Assembly: GCA_041399205.1 (NCBI GenBank)
Contig: JAWKTK010000032.1
Coordinates: 1 to 64,000, forward strand
Length of the DNA stretch: 64,000 nt
Direction: 5' to 3'
From: JAGQOZ01 sp041399205
GTDB lineage: Bacteria > Planctomycetota > Planctomycetia > Pirellulales > Pirellulaceae
Position 1 is the first letter of the stretch, and each line of letters begins with the position of its first letter. The position numbers and the translations under genes are program-made. The notes beneath the pieces are model-generated. The model was given only the letters and a program-made list of their open reading frames with translations. It did not search any database and was not told the origin of the DNA. Shown one piece after another: positions 1 through 8,837 of this stretch.

Positions 1-184
1 GGACTCCTTGGATGTGCCGGACGGCTTCTTGCGCAAGCTGCTTTTGATAGAAGGTTGGCAGACGACCCGCTAAAACCAAGCTGCCGTTCATCCAGGTCAG
101 TCGAATGCGATCCGCGTGACCTCGCAATTGACCTCGTAGATTCTGTTTTGCCTGCGCCAATAGATTTGCGGAATTTTGCGTCAT
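1..184 (-). CDS. BON-domain protein, N-terminal part (cut by window edge)
   Basis: Sixty-one codons read leftward from an ATG at 184 and run off the window start. The peptide begins MTQNSANLLAQAKQNLRG and contains the BON pattern: a short helix, then a strand with WMNGSLVLAGRLP, then a helix ending at the window edge in AVRHIQGV. BON domains are small folds usually thought to bind membranes or ligands in exported or envelope proteins; no signal peptide is visible here. It lies on the same strand as the ketoacyl-synthase homologue at 320-1630, about 135 bases downstream of that gene. The family call rests on the domain pattern alone, since the C-terminal half is missing. Confidence 0.6.
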   Translation of the reverse strand, partial: MTQNSANLLAQAKQNLRGQLRGHADRIRLTWMNGSLVLAGRLPTFYQKQLAQEAVRHIQGV

Positions 185-319
185 GATCCGTTCCTTGAAT
201 GGGAGTAGACAAGCGTTCGACTTGAAAATGCCGCACGTCTTGTGCCGACTTGGTGTAATATTCCAGAATTATTCGTTAAGTCGCCAGTCGTCGAATAAAG
301 TGTCAAATCCGAACTGGTT

Positions 320-1630
320 TTATGACGCCATTTCAATCAGGACAGCGCTGGACTGTCCCTGTGGCGTGACACTTGCCGAAACAAAGCACCTGCCTGGCGC
401 ATCGGAGGCAGCGGCGATCCTCACCGGGCATGCGGGATCGGGTGTGTCAAAATTGAGCGTATCGAATAGCTGCGAATTTCCGCATGCCAACACGCTGCAG
501 ATGATTTCTACCATGCCCGAACCGGCGCCCATGTTACCGGTGTAGCTTTTGGCGGCAACGACTGGTGGCTGTTGATCTATCGGCCCGAAGACGCGTTGGA
601 CGGCATCCGCTTCCGCTTGATCACATTGGATGGTGCCAATGCCATGGGCGTGGTAATGTCCAATGTCCGTTGGCTTTTTGTCTGCAGTACGCAACGCCAT
701 TTGAATGGAATTGGCCAACGATGTCGCTCGATCTGCAAGCCCGGTTCGGCTCATCACACTGGACGAACCATAGCCCACCACTTCGCCGTAGATGGTGGCG
801 CCTCGTTTCACTGCCGAATCCAAATCCTCCAGCACCAGCGTGGCGGCACCTTCGCCCACTACCATGCCTTGCCGGTCTTTGTCAAACGGCCTAGAAGCGG
901 CTTCGGGTGCAATGTCTCCCGTGGCCAATTGTTCTTGCAGCAGTGTGTGAATGGTTCGCAGCGGATGGATGCGAGATCCGGTGGCGCCGCACAAGATGAC
1001 ATCGGCATGGTTGCGAACAATGGTGGAATACGCTTCGGCAATGGCCAAGTTGGCCGACGCTTCGCGGACCGTAATCGAATTATTGGGGCCTCGTAAATCA
1101 TTGTAGATGGCCACGTGGCACGCCGGCATGTTGGGCAGATATTTCAGCAGCCACAGCGGAGTGACTTTGGGAAGTCCATCTTCTGGCCATCGATCTAACT
1201 CGAATACACCGCTATCCGCACACGCGCGAACACCTTCGGTAAATTCGTCGGGCAGAGTGGTAATGTAGTCCGAACCAAAGACAATGCCGGTTCGAAGGGG
1301 ATCCAAACTGCCTTCGCCAAAACCGGCATGGACAATCGATCGCTGTGTGGCGGCGACACCCGTTTGGATCTCGCGGCACATGACCTTCAAGCCTTTACGA
1401 ATTTGTTTCTTGACGCTGGGGCCTAGTTCGCCAAAATCACCGATGTCGCCCGAGAACGCTTGGCATTCTCCGCCAAAAGAAAACGGCAGCGTTTCCGTGG
1501 GAAACTGCTGGATCGGAGCCACGCCGGAACGTCGGTCCTGCAACGCTTGCCATAGATCTTCCGGCGTATTTCCCAAGGGGCTGATGACCCCAAATCCCGT
1601 AATTGCAACTCGACGTTTCTGGTCCGACAT
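320..1630 (-). CDS. Beta-ketoacyl-ACP synthase-fold protein without the catalytic cysteine
   Basis: A 436-residue thiolase-fold protein of the KAS I/II family. The start chosen gives MSDQKRRVAITGFGVISPLG, the usual family N-terminus; an upstream in-frame start would add 36 atypical residues. A gapless comparison with the family motif (G-x-N-x-S-I-x-x-A-C-A-T) puts Glu190 where the nucleophilic Cys should be. The first catalytic His is kept (H329 in YHAHGIGT), but the second is replaced by Asn366 in KSYTGNMGAG. Ordinary condensing activity is therefore unlikely. Homologues lacking the Cys include chain-length factors (Gln at this site) and decarboxylating KSQ domains, so a partner or decarboxylase role is possible. 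No acyl-carrier protein or partner synthase is visible in the window. The next gene upstream on the same strand is trpD. Confidence 0.88.
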   Translation of the reverse strand: MSDQKRRVAITGFGVISPLGNTPEDLWQALQDRRSGVAPIQQFPTETLPFSFGGECQAFSGDIGDFGELGPSVKKQIRKGLKVMCREIQTGVAATQRSIVHAGFGEGSLDPLRTGIVFGSDYITTLPDEFTEGVRACADSGVFELDRWPEDGLPKVTPLWLLKYLPNMPACHVAIYNDLRGPNNSITVREASANLAIAEAYSTIVRNHADVILCGATGSRIHPLRTIHTLLQEQLATGDIAPEAASRPFDKDRQGMVVGEGAATLVLEDLDSAVKRGATIYGEVVGYGSSSVMSRTGLADRATSLANSIQMALRTADKKPTDIGHYHAHGIGTIQCDQAEADAVQRVFGPIDQQPPVVAAKSYTGNMGAGSGMVEIICSVLACGNSQLFDTLNFDTPDPACPVRIAAASDAPGRCFVSASVTPQGQSSAVLIEMAS

Positions 1631-1745
1631 GATTTCCACTTCTTGTGGCCGAAAAATAATTGACAAAGTTGGCTGGCATGCTGCCGAGCGAACCGAGCGA
1701 AAAATTCTAACGATTTTGCCAGATTCTGGCGACGGCATACTTTGC

Positions 1746-2762
1746 TTACGCGTGGCTCATTTTGACCAAATCTTCAAGTGTTTTTTTTGCCAATCCTGAA
1801 TCCAGGGCCTCTGCCGCACGTTCGGCACAGGCGACTGTGCTGGTTGCCGCGCCGGCGGTCCACAGCGCCGCCGCGGAATTCAGCACCACGATGTCTCGAC
1901 AACTGTTCCGTTTTCCGTTCAAAATTCCGCGAATGATGGCAGCACTTTCTTCGGCCGTTTCCACTTGCATTTCATTCTTATTGGGTACGGCTGGAAGTCC
2001 AAAATCGGCCGGCGTCCAAGTGAATTCGCTGGTTCCTTCGCTGGTGGTATCGGTGGCCCAAGTCGTGCCACACAAGGTGACTTCGTCCAAACCGTCTTGA
2101 CCGCAAACCACGATTGCTCGTTTGGTCTTCAAAAGCACCAACGCTTCGGCCAATTTGGGGCGAAGTTCTGGCTTGCCGACACCCAGCAATTGGAATTCCG
2201 CTTCGGCTGGGTTACACAACGGCCCCAACATATTGAAGATGGTGGGAACGCCCAATTTCTTACGAACCGGTCCGACATGCCTCATGGATTGATGCATCAG
2301 CGGAGCGAAACAGAAACAAATGCCAATTTTATCTAAGCTGGCGGCACACTGGTCCAGCGAAGCTTCCATGTTCACGCCCAGGCACTGCAAGACGTCTGCT
2401 GATCCCGTTTTGCTAGTAATGCTGCGATTGCCATGCTTGGCCACCGGCACGCCAGCGGCAGCGGTCACAATGGCGGCTGCTGTGCTGATATTAAAGGTTC
2501 CCGACGCATCGCCGCCTGTTCCGCAAGTGTCCAGCAGGCCGGTTCGTGAAGACGGGATTCGCGTCATGTGACGACGCATGGCCAAGGCGGCACCGGCAAT
2601 TTCTGGCACGGTTTCTCCTTTGGTTCGCAGCGAAGTCAGTAGTAATGCAATTTGCGATTCGTCCCATTCACCTCGCATGATCGAATCGACGGCATCAGCC
2701 ATTTCCGGCATGCTTAAGTCTTGGCCCGCCGCAATCCGGCCTAAAAGCGAAACGATGTCCAT
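1746..2762 (-). CDS. trpD: Anthranilate phosphoribosyltransferase
   Basis: A 338-residue cytoplasmic enzyme that transfers phosphoribose from PRPP to anthranilate, the second step of tryptophan synthesis. The PRPP-binding motif GTGGD is at residues 81-85, KHGNR at 109-113 and the SKTGSAD segment at 117-123; all are the usual family residues, and the length is normal. The start at 2762 gives MDIVSLLGRIAAGQ and has AGGAG eight bases upstream. A longer start at 2819 would add 19 residues without a good ribosome site. The other trp genes are not adjacent, so the pathway is dispersed here, as is common in planctomycetes. The ketoacyl-synthase homologue follows after about 115 bases and could be co-transcribed. 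Confidence 0.95.
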   Translation of the reverse strand: MDIVSLLGRIAAGQDLSMPEMADAVDSIMRGEWDESQIALLLTSLRTKGETVPEIAGAALAMRRHMTRIPSSRTGLLDTCGTGGDASGTFNISTAAAIVTAAAGVPVAKHGNRSITSKTGSADVLQCLGVNMEASLDQCAASLDKIGICFCFAPLMHQSMRHVGPVRKKLGVPTIFNMLGPLCNPAEAEFQLLGVGKPELRPKLAEALVLLKTKRAIVVCGQDGLDEVTLCGTTWATDTTSEGTSEFTWTPADFGLPAVPNKNEMQVETAEESAAIIRGILNGKRNSCRDIVVLNSAAALWTAGAATSTVACAERAAEALDSGLAKKTLEDLVKMSHA

Positions 2763-2944
2763 CAATAAAATCTCCTGCGTGAATCGGGCTGCTAGCGGAT
2801 ATCGGGAGAGCCAAGCCACCGTTGTCCGATTTGCCTTGTTTCATGGGAATAGGCTTCTTACAATCAGGCCATCTTAACGCAAAACGATCTCCGACGCGAA
2901 GCGAACTGGCCTGCTGGCCTTAGACTGAAAACTAGTTTGGATTC

Positions 2945-3889
2945 ATGGTGAAAAAATTAATTATCGATTGTGATCCCGGAATCGACGACGCGGTGGCTCT
3001 GTGTATGGCCCTGTTTGATCCTCGTCTAGATGTTTTGGCAATTACTTCTACTGCCGGGAATGTTGATTCAGCACAGGCCAGCAAGAACGTGCAAACCATC
3101 GTGGAATCGCTGGATCCGCCCCGTTGGCCTCGTTTGGGTACCGCGCCAGAAGGTTTGTTCGTCGGACACGCCAACGCTAAAAAAATCCATGGCAATGATG
3201 GACTGGGAAATCTCAATTCGCAACTTTCTAGGCTCCACCATCAGCACCCATCAGAGAAAGTTATCACGGATGTGGTTCGCAACGCACCGGGGCAGGTCAC
3301 CATCTTGTGCCTGGGTCCGCTGACCAATTTGGCTTTGGCGTTTAGCCGAGATCCCGATTTGGCGTCGATGATTGATCGAGTGGTCATCATGGGTGGATCT
3401 ATTTCTGGGGTCGGCAATGTCACTGCCACTGCGGAATACAACATGTTTTGCGATCCAGAATCGGCGCAAACGGTCTTTCGATCGTTGGTGACCAAAACAC
3501 TGGTGCCGCTGGAAGTTTCGCAGCAATTGACCTTTAATTTGTCCATGTTGGACGAACTCCCTGACGCGTCAACTCGAGCCGGAAACTTCTTACGCAACGT
3601 CTTGCCGTTTCTGTTTCGCAGCTATCGACAAGTCTACGGATTGGAAGGCATACATCTGCACGATGTGGTAGCACTGATTGCGGCGCTGCATCCGGAATTC
3701 TTCGAAACACAAGACATGGCCGGCGATGTAGAAACCAACGGCTCGTTAACTCGAGGTGCCACGGTGTTTGACCGGCGCAGTCGACCGGAATGGCGAATCA
3801 ACTTAGAAGTCGCCATGAAGTTAGATAAACAAGCGGTGCGAGATGCCATTCGAGAATCGATTCGCTACGCGGGCCAGCTGACTCGCTAA
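2945..3889 (+). CDS. Inosine-uridine preferring nucleoside hydrolase family protein
   Basis: A 314-residue protein starting MVKKLIIDCDPGIDDA. The family calcium-binding cluster is present: Asp8, Asp10, Asp14 and Asp15, with AEYNMFCDPESA in the middle and HLHDVVALI near the C-terminus. The family hydrolyses the N-glycosidic bond of nucleosides to give ribose and free base; the exact substrate cannot be read from sequence. No signal peptide is visible, so it should be cytoplasmic. It is transcribed divergently from trpD across a 180-base gap. The length fits the family and the frame is intact. Confidence 0.92.
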   Translation: MVKKLIIDCDPGIDDAVALCMALFDPRLDVLAITSTAGNVDSAQASKNVQTIVESLDPPRWPRLGTAPEGLFVGHANAKKIHGNDGLGNLNSQLSRLHHQHPSEKVITDVVRNAPGQVTILCLGPLTNLALAFSRDPDLASMIDRVVIMGGSISGVGNVTATAEYNMFCDPESAQTVFRSLVTKTLVPLEVSQQLTFNLSMLDELPDASTRAGNFLRNVLPFLFRSYRQVYGLEGIHLHDVVALIAALHPEFFETQDMAGDVETNGSLTRGATVFDRRSRPEWRINLEVAMKLDKQAVRDAIRESIRYAGQLTR

Positions 3890-3903
3890 AGACTCATCGC
3901 GCC

Positions 3904-4150
3904 GATGATGAATGGTCTTCGAGATGCGGTTCGCAAAGAGGCTGGGCGAGCCGCAGAACCGACGGGCGGCCTGGATTGACAGCCAGACGGCGAAGACAGC
4001 TGATCAAGGAGACGAGGTCGGCTGCGATGGCGGAAAGCGTGCAAATGGCCGCAAATGACACATTATCACCGATGTGTTAGGCGTGCTGTTGGTGGTAAGT
4101 GCAACCGCTGCGAACGTGCATGACGCGGTGGCGGCGAGCCATCGTGGATG
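3904..4150 (+). pseudogene. IS5-family transposase remnant
   Basis: Two adjacent frames encode pieces of an IS5-type DDE transposase. The first reads LRDAVRKEAGRAAEPTGGL and stops. The second, one base off, continues IDSQTAKTADQGDEVG, then KRANGRK, an in-frame TGA, and HIITDVLGVLLVVSATAANVH. The order matches the central part of IS5-family transposases: a GR-x-PT segment, then the first catalytic Asp in IDSQ, then KGRKRHI-x-D. With one frameshift, one stop and both ends missing, it is a fossil. No terminal inverted repeats were recognised. It lies directly after the nucleoside hydrolase gene. Confidence 0.75.
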
Positions 4151-4453
4151 GCACTCTTTTGTGTTCCGTAGCGTCGTCAAAGAAGATTCGCAAATGACCA
4201 TTTCTTTTTCGCTTTCCTCAGGCGAAATAGCAGACAAGCTTCGGCAGTGCCATAGAATTCGCGACGCCACTTGAGTGATACTCTCACATACTGGCCGCGT
4301 TTTGTCGCCAATAAGGGGCTATTTGATGAATAATTCGCTATTTCCCAATCTGATGTATGCTGCCGGAACTCTTTTTCAAGTGATGGTCCTGTTGGGCGGG
4401 ATCGTTTACGGTCTTTCGCACATGGGCCGTTATCGGAAAGCGGCTTACCTACT

Positions 4454-4459
4454 GATTGG
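4454..4459. repeat. Target-site duplication, left copy (GATTGG)
   Basis: Direct repeat GATTGG next to the left end of the IS21-type element; the partner is at 7169-7174. Removing one copy plus the element restores an open frame across the junction. Confidence 0.75.
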
Positions 4460-4701
4460 TGGTAACCGGCATTGAAAATGGGCCCGGGTGGGCGTTGAAA
4501 AAGTTCCCACCCGTTTGTTGATTGGAGTGGGAATAGGGTGCCGGAGGCATCCTTGGAATTTATTCCTGGGGTACCCGAGGAATAAATTTTCGCAAAAAGT
4601 TATGACTGCCTGGTGAAACCGAAGCTTCAGACTGGGGAAACCGAAGCTTCAGAAGTTCACTATCTGGCAAAACGGAAGGTTCGGAAGTTCGCTCGACGCG
4701 A

Positions 4702-5490
4702 CTAAGCGGCGGTGGATTTCGTTCCTTCTTCTTCTTTCATCGACTCGCGGAAACGGTAGCTTTGCCGTTCATCTCAAAAATTTCGCAATGGTGCGTCAGC
4801 CGGTCAGCAACGCCGACGTCATTCGGTCACCTGAAAAATCTGTTGCCATTCGCTGAACGGCAAGTTGCTGGTCACTAAAACGCTCGCGCGTTCGTACCGA
4901 TCCGCGAAGACCTGGAAACAACAATTCAGCACCAACTCGACTGAACGATAGATCCCGGTTCGTCACAGATCCAGCAGGTCGATGCGAATCGAGTTGTTTC
5001 AAGAACCGTTCGAGCTGATGTTGTTGCTGACACGCTTCGAGCTGACTGACCAAATGCCGGCGGTGAAAAAGCGAGGCTCGTTTTCCCAACCGCACGCCGC
5101 TAGTCCCAGCGAAATCGCCACGTGCGTTTTTCCGGTGCCGCTGGCGCGATCAAACGCAGTTACTTCGCTCGTCGATCAATATGGCGCGAGCAAGTTCCAA
5201 TAGCTTCTGTTTGTTCGCTCCGAGCGAAACGGAAAAGTCAAACGAATCAAATCTTTCTTCATGGGAAAGTGCGCACTGCTTGATTCGATTCTCCAGTGCG
5301 TTGGCCGAACGCGAGGTCAGCTCAGTTCGGTTAATCGCAACAAGAATTCCAAATAGTCTTGGTTCGTTTCGGCGGCTTCGCGAGCTAACTTTTCGAACTC
5401 CGCCAGCATCGTCGGCAGGCGCAGTTGTTTCAATTGGTCTTCAGCAACGCATGGTCACGAGGTGAACTCGCGGCAGTCTTCACGGGCATG
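4702..5490 (-). pseudogene. istB: istB-like transposition helper ATPase, broken
   Basis: Pieces of the IS21 helper ATPase appear in order in different minus-strand frames. An N-terminal part reads RLPTMLAEFEKLAREAAETN and later NALENRIKQC and FDFSVSLGANKQKLLELA. A middle part reads GKRASLFHRRHLVSQLEACQ. A C-terminal part has the Walker B neighbourhood and LVTSNLPFSEWQQ, ending RFRESMKEEEGTKSTAA before a stop at 4702-4704. At least three frame changes are needed, so no working protein can be made. It follows the istA fragments, as in IS21. Confidence 0.75.
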
Positions 5491-7077
5491 GGAATCTCCT
5501 CCATGAGATAAAAAGGAATCGAACGGCAAAGTTCGGTAGCGTTATAAACTTCTGGAATGCCACGCAAATTCGTTTCGCGTGGTTCTGCAAGTTCGCTTGA
5601 CGAAGTGTCGACGTTGTCTAACAAACGACTTCGTGTTTCCAAGCGGCAAGCTTCTTGTTCGAGTTCATCGCAGCGAAGGCAATGCGTTGCGCGTGACGAC
5701 GCCTGCGGTTTGGCATTGTTGGACCGCCAAGCAAGCTCGATCAGTCGGATGCGAAGCCAGCAATTGCAACACGCGAATGTACTGCTTGGCACCAGGCTGC
5801 GGACCGTGGCGATCTTCCAGCGACGCACGTAAATCAGTGATTTCCCGCGGAATTTTCCAGTTTTGAACACGTCGGTATGGTCAAGCACGCCGGCTTTCAG
5901 CTCGAGCGTTTCCAAAAATGGAGCGGGTCCAACACGTGCAGAACCGCAGCGTAACTGCGTTCATGCCGAGCGATCAGTTGATAGTCGTGCGACGCGGGGC
6001 CAGCAATTTTCCACGCGATCCACGTACGCTTTGACTTTTACTTTCTGAAACGCGAATCGTCGCGGAACGCTGTAATAACTTTCGTCGAACCGAACCGATT
6101 GATACTTGTCGACTTCGCGTTCGTGTGGCACTGCCGGATCGAATGTCGCGGTTGGCGGCGGCAAGCTGATTGTTGACGATCCTGAGCAAAACGAGTAGCA
6201 ATTGATTCGCTCTTGCGGAGACGGTTCGCTGCTGATCGTTGACACAGCGATGGTACAAGTATTGGTTCAGTTCGTCCAGATTCGCAAACTGCGGCACCGG
6301 CGTCGCCCAATTGCGTTGCAGATTTTGACGCGTTTTCCACATGTGGTTTTTCGTTGCCTCGAGCCGGCATGCAGAACAACGGTTCGAAATTATAGTGGCT
6401 CGCGAGTGACACATATTTGTCATTCAGTTTTCGATTTCGTCCTTTCAAAATCTCGAGCGCACCGTCTTCAGGTTGTCCCACCAAAGTTCCTTCAGTACGC
6501 AACCGAAAAATTCAAACGCTTTCATCGTGCCGAACAGGATAGATTCCACGCGTTCGTTCGGCAGTGCGATGGCAAACGTACAATTCGAATAGGCCCAAGT
6601 CAGAATCAACACGGACACTTGAACTCGACCTTCCGGAAAGTACGACATAGATCTTGCCGAAGTCCGATTCCGCTCGCTGACCGGCTTCGTGCACCAGCGG
6701 AATGAAGGTTTCGCGTTGGCTGGTTCGCTGCGACTTTACGTAGCGCCCGAACCTGATCGTAACCGCCTGCAAAACCGTTGGCTTGCAGGCGACGATGAAT
6801 GGCCTTCGCGGTGTGACGCTGCTTCTTGGGAGCCGACTGATCTTCCAGCAAAATTGCATCGATCTGATCTCGAAACGCTTCGCTCAACTTGGGCCGATGC
6901 GGACGACTGCGACGATACGCCGCGGCTCCGATTCTTCCAGAACCTGACGAATCTTGTGACGAGAATGACCGAACGTTCGAGCAATCGCGAAATGCTCATC
7001 CCATCGCGATGAGCCCGACGAATCTTGGCGTAATCTTCACCGTTAACATCCTTGGCCTCGCTTCGCTGCCTGCCCAA
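5490..7077 (-). pseudogene. istA: istA-like transposase, broken
   Basis: The N-terminal helix-turn-helix region begins near 7077 (GEDYAKIRRAHRDGMSI). A frame change is followed by LLEDQSAPKKQRHTAKAIHR at about 6840-6780. Catalytic-core pieces follow: SYFPEGRVQVSVLILTWAYS and AFEFFGCVLKELWWDNLKTV at 6640-6450. The C-terminal part VDKYQSVRFDESYYSVPRRF lies near 6130-6070. The order and wording match the IS21 IstA family. Multiple frameshifts rule out a functional transposase. Exact boundaries between fragments are approximate. Confidence 0.75.
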
Positions 7078-7168
7078 ATTGCTACAGCTTAACGAAACCG
7101 CTCGTTATGGTGGGAACTTTTTCAGCCAATTCCACCAAATAGGTGGGAGCTTTCAATGCCGATTACCA

Positions 7169-7174
7169 GATTGG
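7169..7174. repeat. Target-site duplication, right copy (GATTGG)
   Basis: Partner of the repeat at 4454-4459, immediately outside the right terminal inverted repeat of the IS21-type element. Confidence 0.75.
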
Positions 7175-7473
7175 TGGGCTAGGTTTGATCTTGTTTAGCG
7201 AATCGCTGCGTGGGTTGGAATACTATTGATTTCACAATTGTTTTCGCCGAGCGCGGAAATTTTCGGCATTTTCAACCTTGCCATGTCCTCCCTGAACGGA
7301 GCTGGGCTTTTGCTGATCATCTTGTCCGTTTTTGCAGACAGAGGCGTCCGCGATTTGGCTACCGAACGCGACAACCATGTTTTTTCGCCGGCATCGCACG
7401 CTGTGGACAGTTCCAATCCCTATTCCACTCCGCAATCAGAATAACGAACCGTTCGTTCTCGCGGCTGACGTGT

Positions 7474-8808
7474 TTACGGCCATTCAATTCGAAGGAACAT
7501 CGCTTCTAACTTGGCGGCCCGTTGCGGATTAATGAAACGCTGAAACTGGATTCGCCCCGCTAGGTGAGCTCGAAAATCCGCCACGTTCGCTCGATTCTGT
7601 CCTTCCGGGCCGAAGGTCACGCAGTTGTGCAAAATGGCTTGCAGCTGCTTAAAGTCCGTTCGGTTCGAATTCACTTTCTGATTGACCGTTAATCCGCAAA
7701 CCGACTGACGCACGCTAGGTCGCATGATGCGCGTCTTTCGCGTGTTGGGCAGGAAACCTTCGTCCACCATGATTTCCGTGACCTTCGCCACAAACGCATG
7801 GGAACGTTTGGCCAGATCTGTCGGTCCGCTGAAGATCAGATCGTCGGCGTAGCGAGTGTATTTACTGGACATGGAAGCCGCCAAGCCGGACAAACGTCGG
7901 TCCAATCGGAATGCCGCCAAGTTTGCGAGTGTCGGCGAGGTCGGTGCGCCTTGCGGCAAGTGCCACACTGAAATTTGGTCAATCAAGGAATCAGAATCTG
8001 CACCAGGGATTTCTTCGCAAAGCATCTGCCAGACAAAGCGTGAAACTTTGGATGTGCATAAGCGAGCCAGCAACAAGGCGACCGATTCTGGATATCCGGC
8101 AGTACGAAAAATCGCCGCAACTCTGGCCCCACTTACTGAAGCAAAAAAGTCTTGCACGTCCAGGCGAATCACCACCGACTGGCCTGTGTGCAGGGCCGCG
8201 TTCGAGCGAATAGATCGACCTGGTTGAAATCCATGGACCGCTTCATGAGCCGGAATCCAGCGAAGGATACGTTTCAAGATGCGTCGCTGCACCGTTTTCA
8301 ATTTTGGCTTGGGCGCTTCAATCAAACGTAAACCACCAGTCCGTTTCCGAGACATGCGCAGTCGATAGTGACTTTGCTTGAGCCGATAGCAACGCCGATG
8401 ATCGGCCAATTGCCACAGCAGATTCTCGGGACAATCCAGCAGGCTCGCCAGATCCGTCGGTGAAGTGAGTTCTGGCAAGTCCCATTCACGGACTTGACGC
8501 GCCTTCGGCGCAAAGGCTGCGGGAACGGTTTGGTGATCACACCAGCCGATGCGTCGCATGGCCAGGCTTCTGGCATAGGCCCGTAGAAAGGTTGGATTCG
8601 ATTGCAGAAATTCCGCCACAAGTTGTTGACTTGGCACATGCGCAGATTGGTCGATCAGCTCCTTTGCCACGCTTGTCAAACCATTCGGTAAAGGTTCGAT
8701 CAACTTGCGCCATCGATCCAGAATGGCAGATCGCTTCCATGGGTCAACGACCGCCGCCTTGGCAAAGGCTGCCGCAACTTGGATCACACTGTATGTTGCC
8801 GGTGGCAT
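7474..8808 (-). CDS. Retron-type reverse transcriptase with N-terminal extension
   Basis: A 444-residue reverse transcriptase. In order: an N-terminal helical extension without a recognised domain (about 1-115); RT motifs starting near LIEAPKPKLK (162-171); the retron-specific NAxxH motif as NAALH at 203-207; catalytic Asp in RLDVQDFF (215-222); LPQGAPTSP (284-292); the active site YADD (320-323); and VCGLTVN (370-376), matching the V-T-G segment used by retron enzymes to recognise their RNA, with Cys for Thr. There is no maturase or endonuclease domain as in group II introns. The start is an ATG at 8808. Immediately upstream on the same strand is a structured RNA region bounded by an 11-bp inverted repeat. 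Retrons make a hybrid RNA-DNA molecule and usually act in phage defence with an effector; no separate effector gene is seen here. Myxobacterial retron enzymes also carry long N-terminal extensions. Confidence 0.9.
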   Translation of the reverse strand: MPPATYSVIQVAAAFAKAAVVDPWKRSAILDRWRKLIEPLPNGLTSVAKELIDQSAHVPSQQLVAEFLQSNPTFLRAYARSLAMRRIGWCDHQTVPAAFAPKARQVREWDLPELTSPTDLASLLDCPENLLWQLADHRRCYRLKQSHYRLRMSRKRTGGLRLIEAPKPKLKTVQRRILKRILRWIPAHEAVHGFQPGRSIRSNAALHTGQSVVIRLDVQDFFASVSGARVAAIFRTAGYPESVALLLARLCTSKVSRFVWQMLCEEIPGADSDSLIDQISVWHLPQGAPTSPTLANLAAFRLDRRLSGLAASMSSKYTRYADDLIFSGPTDLAKRSHAFVAKVTEIMVDEGFLPNTRKTRIMRPSVRQSVCGLTVNQKVNSNRTDFKQLQAILHNCVTFGPEGQNRANVADFRAHLAGRIQFQRFINPQRAAKLEAMFLRIEWP

Positions 8809-8837
8809 CGCATATTTCTAAATGGAAGAAGAAAAAG

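Larger units (their letters stand above)
4460..7168 (-). mobile_element. Decayed IS21-type insertion sequence, complete ends
   Basis: About 2.7 kb bounded by imperfect terminal inverted repeats: 4460-4477 reads TGGTAACCGGCATTGAAA and the complement of 7151-7168 differs at one base. A second inverted pair containing TGAAAAAGTTCCCACC lies just inside each end (about 4496-4511 and 7109-7124). The flanks carry a direct repeat GATTGG at 4454-4459 and 7169-7174, a target duplication of the size expected for IS21. Inside, fragments of istA and then istB lie on the minus strand in the family order. Both genes are broken many times, so the copy cannot move by itself. It split a small membrane-protein gene. 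Confidence 0.85.
4326..7441 (+). pseudogene. Small multi-membrane-segment protein gene split by the IS21-type element
   Basis: The left part (4326-4459) encodes MNNSLFPNLMYAAGTLFQ and two hydrophobic segments, the second cut at AYLLIGG. The right part (7175-7441) continues that sentence as LGLILFSESLRGLEYY. After a stop and a one-base frame change, it goes on with a third membrane segment (LAMSSLNGAGLLLIILSV) and a soluble tail ending SNPYSTPQSE. Removing the element and one copy of GATTGG rejoins the hydrophobic helix in frame, which supports both the gene and the insertion. The NPY-x-x-P tail is common in small planctomycete membrane proteins. Function is unknown. It faces the retron reverse transcriptase tail to tail. 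Confidence 0.65.

Noticed and set aside
572..1096. 174-codon plus-strand frame opposite the ketoacyl-synthase homologue
   Set aside because: Antisense shadow; no domain and no start signal.
7474..8808. RT as a group II intron or diversity-generating retroelement
   Set aside because: No maturase/endonuclease domain or intron RNA, no template/variable repeat pair; NAxxH and the flanking inverted repeat fit a retron.
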